Assembly (NCBI GenBank): GCA_030141605.1
Contig: JAQGDQ010000379.1
Span: 1 to 64,000, forward strand
Reading direction: 5' to 3'
Length of the DNA stretch: 64,000 nucleotides
Source: Tubiluchus corallicola
Taxonomy: Eukaryota > Priapulida > Priapulimorpha > Priapulimorphida > Tubiluchidae
Part shown: in pieces, positions 51,101-61,019 of the stretch
Layout: each line of letters begins with the position of its first letter
Numbering within the stretch: the stretch's first letter is position 1
The notes under the pieces: generated by a model
Told to the model about the DNA's origin: nothing
Seen by the model: the letters and a program-made list of their open reading frames with translations, nothing else
Databases searched by the model: none
Made by a program: the position numbers and the translations under genes

Positions 51101-54100
51101 TAAAATATTGAATAGCCAATGAAATGCCAGCATTTGTGTGACTAGTGCTTAACCAAACGTAAAGCTGAATTAGCTACCCGCCACCAAACAGAATAAAGCA
51201 AACAAGAGAGGATATACTAGACGGCATGAACAAATACAATGCACATGTATACTGAATCTGTGACTGTGTCAGCGAACAGTACTTGATGGAATAGATTTAT
51301 GAGGAAAGTGCTGTTCAGTATCGACCCAGAAATCTCAGTCAATAAATACAGCTATTGAATTTGAACATGTCACTGCAACATTAAGACCCAGCCTGTCTAA
51401 TCAGTTAAACACTAACCACGGTATTATGGTTGTTCATATTTGCAAAAGCCATGAAACAGCAACGGATTAACCTGCTGAATTAGGCATAGAAATGCTGTGA
51501 CATTCTCCTGCACATTTTAAACTTTTTGAAGAGATATTAGCACCATTAGCACTTTAATGCATGGATGACTAATCTAATCAACAGTTAAATTTTAGAAAGA
51601 AGGAAAGCTCTGAAAAATTGTGAGTCAATCAGGATTTGAACACAGAACCTTGTGGTTTCAAACCACATCTCTGCACATTTTAACTATCAACGTACTTGGC
51701 CAAATCAGGCCTGAAGTCACATACTAGTCAGCATGCAATCAGTCAGAGCCACCTATTTATAGTACAGAGAAACTAATTGATTAATAAGCCATAGACATAG
51801 GTTATCAATTAATTTCTTTTTATTGCAATAGCCCTTACATAAAGTATTGCTGCCTCTGATTGTAATGACTTTGCATTCGTGAAAAAATAAATAAAATAAG
51901 TGCAATTCTCTAATGGTTTTAATTCATCTTTGAAGATTCTGGCCTTGTGTGTATGTGTGTACACATGATTAGTGTGCGCCAAAATGTTGTTATGCAAAAA
52001 ATAAAAATAACAAAAGTTACATCACTTACTCCATGTATAGCCAAACTGGTCCTCTTCTTCGTCATCATCAACTTGAAGTTTGCTGGCACTTTCCATGTCC
52101 AAATCCTAACAACAATTAAGAAAGAACAGTTAACTGTATGCTGAATAAAACTTAGTTAAACTCCATCATGCCTAGCTGGTTGTAAACCTGCTAAAAACTG
52201 ATCATAAATGATTCACTTACTCTTATATTCTCAACTAAAATCAGTAAAATAGTTTATCTAACAAGATTAATAGGAGTAGTACTGGAGTAGGGCTAGTAAA
52301 AAAAGATATGGCAAAAATGATTTGTAATGTGATTGCGGGGAGGCTGTTGTTGAGTATATTTTACCAGGTTTGGCACTCACTAATTACTCTGAACTAGAGT
52401 TAAGCATCTAACACAACATTCAAATTCGAATTCAATTCAAACTAGTGAAATTCAAAGTGAATTTGAATAATTGAATATTATAATTACACTAGCAAAGGCC
52501 CCGCAAAAGATTTTGCGTAAAAAACCCCGTATAATCAATAACACGCGAACATTCTACCTAGTCCTCATTTTTAACACAAAGCCCGTAGCAGCTTTTACTG
52601 AATTACAGCAGCGTAGCAGCTTTTTGCTGAATTAAAGCTATAAGATTATAGACAGAATACAATGGATGACGTCACAACAATGCCTTTGCGTCAGCAGTTT
52701 TCTAAGCGAAAATTGCCGAAAAATAGAACATCTAATTAACTCGCTAGTACTCCTCTCGGTGGACCTGCCCTAACATATAGCCGACATCATTGTGTAGCCC
52801 CGTTCTTCCTCTTTCTAAAGAGCCCCATATCTCCTTCCGAGAGTCCCACCAGGCGCCGCTAGAACGTTTTTTCCGCAGGCTGTTTGGCCAAAATTTCGAG
52901 TTTGGTCCGGGAAAACGCCCGTTGCGGGACCCCGTGGCCCTCTCGGGAATTCTAAATATGCCTACTACACCCACCGCTGAACGGGCTATCTATCCATACC
53001 CAGCACCCCCCTCGACCCATTCCCGTTCTCTACATCTCAGCAAAAAACGCCCGAAAAAGGGCCATTTTTGGAGGTTTTTCGCCCCCCGTTCCTCCCGGTG
53101 GGCCCGATTCGAAAAATAAACCATCAATGAGACGACACTAGATCGAGACCTTTCGTTTGATATATAGATCGCCGCAAATGGTGCCCTCGTCTGGGCTGTA
53201 GCCTCGAATCTTATATATATATTAAGATACCAAGAATATTAATATAATTACATGCATTCTTTATCATCAATCATTCTCAGCTAGCACAATTTACCTGCTA
53301 CCATTGTGCACAATTCTTTAACAAATCATATGTTATAGTTCTTATTGTTTTTTCCACACACTAATAGTTTTATCACTGATTTGATGTCTTTAATAACAAA
53401 TCTGATTCAATTCGGATTTGATTTTTGGTAGTGTTCACTCCTACAAGTCTCTTAATTAGAATCAGTTTAAAAATGTTTAATGAAACCCTCCTGTAAGAGA
53501 AACAGAGTTTTTTTTACTTTTCTGCTGATTTTCAGTTTCTATCTATTCACAATTTATCGCCAGCAGTATATACCACAGACATAATGACATATAGTGATTG
53601 TAACCGTCTTAAATGCCTTTTATCAAATTACAGAAATAAACACATCAGCGAGCTGAATGTCCATGTCATTACAAATTTTTAAATTTGGGTACTCATAGAG
53701 AGAAGCTCGGAACACTGAGCCCTTACTTCTACTGTTTTGCACTCAGCAACATAACCACCTTGATGATTGTGGCAGGACCAGAACATATCTGAAAACAAAG
53801 ACACACTTAGAAATATCAAATACCTCGCGTGCATCTTTTTCTTTTTCCTTTTCTTCCAAATCTTTGGCCGTCAATCTGGAGTGTTTCTTTGGCGACGGCG
53901 ATCTGCCTTGAGGCTTCGCAGGCAGTGCAGGTTTAGGCAGCACTGTTGGTTTAGGCCCAACAGGTGGTGGCTGTTTGGAAGCTGGTGATGTCAAGGCAAC
54001 TGGAGATGATGTAATTGCAGTAGGTGAGGTGGATACAGGTGATATGCTGCTGCTGACCGAGATCTCACTGTCCATAGACGCTTTACTGTCAATTGATGGC

Positions 54101-57100
54101 ATTACATCTAGTACCTGAATCAAGACATCATGATACGATAGCTTGGCAAAAATAATGGGTAAAGAGAGAGACTAACATGGTAAAACAACAGTTGGTGTTT
54201 TCCTTCAGTATTTTTCTTATATGTTTAATAGTTACAGTTGTAATATAATTGCATTGTTTTACAAAATAGGCAAATTATTATTGCTGTACTACTTTGTACT
54301 AGCTGAAAACATTGATTACAGGTAGGTAAATTTTAATTATGCACATGAAATATCAAGAATTAATGTGCACATTGTTTGCTGTAAAACGGCTAAACAATTT
54401 TTCAAGCAGCTGTCAAATCATAGAAATACTAAAGCTGAAAAAGTTTCAAAACCGCAAACGTAGTTGCTTTATTATCATTTTTAGGCTTCATACAGAAACT
54501 GTTTTTTTTTGCATATTCAATATTGCAAGCTACATGTGGCTAAGCTATATGTAAAAGCACAAAAGCCCTGATGCAACATGCACTATACAAGTAGTGTGTG
54601 TGTTCTTTTCCTGAAGTCATCAATTAGTCAACTTAAAGGTCCATCCACTGACACCCTGGTAGACACTTGCTGTCAAAACTCACTATTGACTAGCATGATA
54701 CAAAAAAGCGGCTTTATTTTTTTATTTGAAGTGTTCCAATGCATTTCGGTTTGATTACCATTGAAACACTTCAAATTTAGTGCTGCACAGACATCTTGCG
54801 AAAAACGAAAAATCCGGGAAGAAAGTGGAAGTGACATCACGTTAGGAACGACACTGCGCATGTGTAACTCTCGCTGTATTTACATGTTGGCAAAATCAAG
54901 TAATGAAAAAACTGGGGTACTCGCATTTTGGTAGTTTAGTGTTAGGCTGAAATAATAGGTTTGTCCAGACTTACTTGAATGCACTATATTTTATAGATGA
55001 AAAAATATTAACAACGAAGTGCAACGTGTAAAAGTTTTAGGGTGACATCCCTGATATTTCGCGGTGGGCTACTTTCTTGTTCATTTTCTGATCACTTCTG
55101 TTTTATAAATGTCTCACTGCCAAGGTATCTTTTGCCCGACGTCCCATTCAGACAATGCTTTTGACAAACAATAATCGCTTTTATGTTTTTCAGCATATAA
55201 AATTGTAAAAATAACAGCGGATTCTTAGGTGCGATCGAAGAGAAAAGAGCTAGACAATAAGGCAGTAATGACAGATGATTTCGTTTCCTAGGCTTTACCG
55301 ACATTTTGAGCCTGTGCAGACTGGGTATACTGTCTGACTTAATGCGAGGTTCAAAAGTAAAAGAAAATGGAAAACGAAGAAGAAATACCTTTCAGACAAT
55401 TTTTAACTCATTAAAATAGCGCTCCCCACATTTTTAGACACTTGGGAAAACCTTTGTGGCACTTTTTCGAATGTGCAAATGAGGTTTCAGAGAAAAAAGC
55501 TTTAAATATTTAAGTAAAAAATATTCTCATAGTCTACAGTTTGAATGCTGATCGACGTGTATATAAGTTTGATGCAGTAGAGCACCTTTATTCTATGTGT
55601 AACTGCCCAAGCTTCATTTTTCACCATCAGCAGGATAGATGGGAATTTCTTTTTGTGGCAAAAGGAAAATATGTTCTATCCTCACTGCTGTCGCGTTTTG
55701 TGCCATTTTTATGTTGAAGTAGCGTGTAAAAAATCAGGAGAAATATTTCAAAATGTGAAGAAAGGGAGGTTGTTATTAAAATCAGGAGTTTCTGTTAAAC
55801 TGGGAGTACTCCACACATCTATTGTTCATACAGCCTACACACAGTTTGAATAATGGTACAGTAACATCATAGTGCTCTGCATACTGTGTTTGTTATTACA
55901 AATTTGCTGTTCCTTACAGGTTTGCAAAATGAAAACTGATTCTTAAGTTTAGTTGCTGTAAATAGATAAATACTATAGTAAGAAACATTTTTATTAATAG
56001 ATAAATCATTATTCAGCAATAACCATTCTGTTCAGTGTTCTGGACAGTGGTCTGCTTGCTGAGGCCACTGGCTGTCTACTGTACTACGGCTGTTAATTGC
56101 CACTTCCTAACATGACGTTGCAGCACTGAGTGTCATGGCGGGCGATATTATTTGTGACAGTACCAACGGCGCTTAATTTAAGTTACCATATCATTTAAAA
56201 AAGCATGCATCAAAACTGTTTTAAAAATTAGGAAATATGTAATTCTGGCTAAGCTTCAAAAGAAAACAACATAAAAAATAGTGTCATAGGACCTTTAAAA
56301 CCTCTTAGTGTTTCAGTGATCAAGGACTTGCTACATTTTCTTGGTGTTAATCTGGTATTTTACAAAGATGTGTACCACCTAAGGGTAAAGATGCTTATGC
56401 AGATGATCTTGTTCTAAGATAATCCAAGACACTGGATTATAAAAAGTCAATGGCCATAACCAATGTATGGAGCATGTCTTTTTCAAGTTCTAATACACTG
56501 TGACACTTAAATATCACCATTATACATTGTTTTCCATTATGGCCTTTTGGCAGTGGCATGCAGTCCTTGCATGCCTTCTAATTTCCAAAAAAATACAATG
56601 TAAAAAGCACTTGTAAGTATTTCTAATAATTAACTATTATTGCTAACATTTATTAACATTTTTCTCATATTGCCAATGTGTGGCTTTGGTACAAGCAATA
56701 CACTGCATCATTAAAGCTGAATTACACTATCCAATCGTAGCCTAGATCTGCGTTAACTACAATAAATACTAGATATTACAATTCTCCCCATTTGGAATTT
56801 TTAATTAAGATTTTAGTAATAACCTTCTCCTGATTTGCCTCCCAACTGCTACCTCAACTTAAGCATAGCATAAAATGCGATTGCAGTGAGATACAACTTC
56901 CCTTTGCAGGAAGTAAAATCGCCCACCAACCCTGCTAGACAATGTAAAAAAATTATCAGGGAATACAGCAAGTAGCACAGGGGTTGTGGTGCACCACTGC
57001 ACTTAATTAGCTGCCCTAATGCAACAGGGCAGATTAAACCAATATTCTGTGATTCACACAACACTTTTGACTTATGAAGCAACTAAATTTAGGAACTTTC

Positions 57101-60100
57101 ACCCAGTTTATGATGAGAAGTTAATTAGCAATATGGCAAGCCCGACAATTTGGCAGAAAACAATTGAGTTTTAATGCATTTATACCAAACCACATTTTAG
57201 ATATGTTACGAATCATGAGTTAAATTTTGATTGAAAGGTTTACGGCAGTCTTTTTTCTCGGGTAACGTATTTGGACAATAGAACAAAAAAACCAAAAAGG
57301 TTTTCCTAAATTTTCTTTGCCAAGTTTCGAGCTTATAGTTTGGCTGTTTTACTCTGCAATTCAATTTTACCAATCAGTCAATTTTATGTGACTTTCAGGC
57401 TTTCTGTGACTAAGTCTGTGAATTTATAAGAGCAAATTGCTAGGTACAGAATTCAAATTCATCAGCGAGACACTTTATTAATAAGTGAATAGTTTTACAT
57501 TTATAAACATTTTTCTAAGCGGAGAGTGAATAAAAACTGTATTTATTTTAATGCTGACGCAAAATAAAATGAGCTTATTTAAATGTGTTAATTATTGTTA
57601 TTGGCTCTGTTATGAGACTCCGTGTACCAGGACATTTTCTTTCTCTGTGTGTAGACCACTTTTAGTAGATAAGTGAACTTAGTTTAAAGATTGCTTATCT
57701 GTCTCAAATGATGTAAAGAAACTATTATTATTATTATTATTATTTTGCAGTAATTGCCAAGTGCTGCAGAAATGTCATTCATTTGAATGAATGAGCTACA
57801 CCAAATTTTACACAAGGTTGGCCAACAGTCATTTATCTTTGCTAGGTTATTTCTAGTTTTCTATAACAAAATAATACTGCATCAATAATGTTTTATCTGT
57901 ATCCGCAATTGTTGTTTTGATAAATTAAAGGTTTTCAAGTGGTTAAAACTTGGCTGTACAATACCTTCTCAAGTATTTTAGGTAAGCCCTGGACAACAGA
58001 AATGGAATGAGGCCTACAATTTGTTGGTTCATCCATAGGGCCACTGAATTTCAAATAGCTACAATCTTTCTCTATGTTAGCTACAAAACTAATGGATAAA
58101 TTTGGCTAAAATGGACTTAAGTACATTTTCATGTTTGAGGAAGTCTGTGTACCAGAAGTCTGTGTATCTCATATGAGGCCTGCAAAATACCCATAAATAC
58201 AGGTTAATGCGTTGGTAAATGCTTAGAGCTCTCACCCAGACCACCTAGCTGACTGCATGCGTTGTTCCACGACCCACTGCCTTTTGGTAACTTTTGTTCA
58301 CCATCGTAACAACATAAAATTTTTGAGGTTAACACCGTCTTTTAGTGTTGTGTTTATTCTTAAATTTAAATAAACTTTACTGCAGTAATGTTAAATGTTA
58401 CATAGAACTGAAACTTAGACAATTAAAGTTTTTCTTTGAGATGAGACAATCAATTGACAAATATATCTTAACACATCAATCGGATGTTTTCACTCAACAA
58501 TCACCCCTCTATTTACCAACAATGCTTGGCACTGCTATACTTTCATAACCAACCCTTTTCAAAATACAATGAGCTTTTACATTTATCTCTTTGGAAGGTT
58601 TCTTGTATAGGTGAGCTTGACCGTATCCACCTAATGTATGATGCACGACCTTGACTTATTACCCTGTAGTGATATACTTTTTATGAGGGATCTCTCATAA
58701 CCATGGGAGATTTCGTTCAAATTGAAATAACAGTTCCTAAACCATTTCAACTGTTGTCAACAGTAAAGCTAGAACAAAAACAAATGCTAGTGTGCATACA
58801 ATGTAGCCATATAATTGCAAACTCATAAGAATTATGTGTGACAAAGTGAGCTAATATAATCACCATACCCTATCAGATGGCTGAGTTGTCGTTAGGATAG
58901 GCTCTACTTGTGATGTTACTGTTGCTGGGACAGCATTCTCTTTGTTAGCCTCCTCTTTTTCTTTTTCTCCATCACACTATGTGTTAGTAAAACACTTGAT
59001 ATTAGTCAGCATTGTGGTGTAAGGTGTTATAGCTAATCGCATGTGTGCAAAACAAGTGTTAAATTTACCAAATAATGTTTTCAAAAATTTGTAAATATTA
59101 ACAAAATTGATACAGCAATTGAAAATCTAACTTTCTTTCATTAATAGCAATACACGTTGCTTGTTAGTGAAAGCAACTACAAAGCCAAACTCAACTACAT
59201 ATAATATTATAAAACTATTAAGTTAGGAAAAGAAAAAGAAAATCGTACCACAGTGTGCAAGCTCTGCACAACAAATCGTACGGGCGTCTTGGCATTCCTT
59301 ATGACATCTACAGCTCTGTCATGAGTTGCATCACGAAGATCCACACCATCTACCTAAAATAACATCAAAGAGTGTAGTACTGAATTGAAGTCAAACAACA
59401 AACATTCGAGATATCTTCGAAGCCTACTCAAACACATTTTAACGTTTATATATACTTCCATTAACAAGCACACAAATCTTTTCACAGTTCCAACAAATGA
59501 TGATGACCAAAAGGTCAACGGTTAAGTAAACCAGACATTTTTGTGTACACTTGACAACAGCTCGCAGCCCCTACCTATTGTAATACTAACACTTTTAACA
59601 GCTAGCTAGAACCTTCCCATCTTCATTTTTTCTTGTTCCCAAGCAAGATCCTGTTAGTAAATCACTCTAGACATATATTAATGCTTAATTAAGTAAAGTC
59701 CATGTAAAGCAACTGAAGTTATTGAACTGATGTGACAGACTGCTTTGCTTTACTTACATGTTACGTGATGATCGTAGTTAGGATGTGTTACTGGGGTTCA
59801 CTTAACCTTTGACCTACTGTTACTGCATGAGCGCATGAAACTGTCAAAAGGCTTATTATGCGCCACGCCACGACTAAGATATTATTACCAAAAATCGACT
59901 TAACACGAAATTTAATTGCCTAAATTGTTTAACTCTGCATCTAATAATGCAGACTAATTCCACTTTCATTAAAGAAAGTATGAAGCAGATGACTTTGTGT
60001 GATTTTTGTTATATATAAACAGGTGAACTTACTTCTAGTATCCGGTCTCCGGTTTTTAACGTCCCATTTCGTCCTGCAGGACTGTTGGGAAGTACATTTT

Positions 60101-60951
60101 TTATAAATATCCCTGATATGACGTTATCAGCAGCACCCTCAACTTTTCCACCTACGATACTGATACCCAAGCTTTTATTTGGCTCCCTCTCTAGATCAAC
60201 TATACGAACTGGTCCCCATTGTCTGAACGACATCTCAGCTGCTACACGATGTAAATAAAATAAATAAGAATCATGCAGAATACACGTAAAAAGTCACTGA
60301 AAGAATTGTTATTAAATTTTTGCTTAAATTATAAAAGCAACAAAAACAATATCTCAAAGATTTAATATATGGCTGCAGTGTCACAAGACCAATACAAGGA
60401 ATACGTGAAAGGATGCTAAGAAGGGCAAAATGCCATGGCAGCAGTTGTGGAAAACAGAATCATCTCGGCTACAGCACCTGCTTGGGTTAGTATATCAACT
60501 GCTGGCTAAACTCTTTGGGTAAAGGAAAGAAAAGTAGAACTTTCTTTTTCCAGTTGACAGTAATCTTGACAAATGAATATTTGTTTAGGTATAACTACAT
60601 TAGAACGATCAGATATATGCAACACATTCTGACTTATAAACATCCTTACGAAAAATATGTTTGCCTTTTATCTGACAAATCAAAAAGTTCAAATATAGTT
60701 CAACTAAAGCAATATCAAATTAATATTTAAAAAGATACGTAATGTTGCCCTCTAGGATTGTTGAACTATTGACAAGTATGGCTTAAATTTTGTCTTTACA
60801 TACTATTAATGTTATTTTAATCCACAACTTTGTATCTTTAATCTTGTTTATTCAAAATACAACTTTAAGCTCACATTACAATTACAAATATAAAGTGAGC
60901 TTCTTTTTATGGTTGTTGTTTTTGTTCTTTTCTTCTTATTATCATTATTAC

Positions 60952-61019
<68 letters not shown>

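Noticed and set aside
52790-53119. 109-codon open frame and its opposing frame in the GC-rich insert
   Set aside because: High GC lowers stop frequency on both strands. Neither product has domain features.
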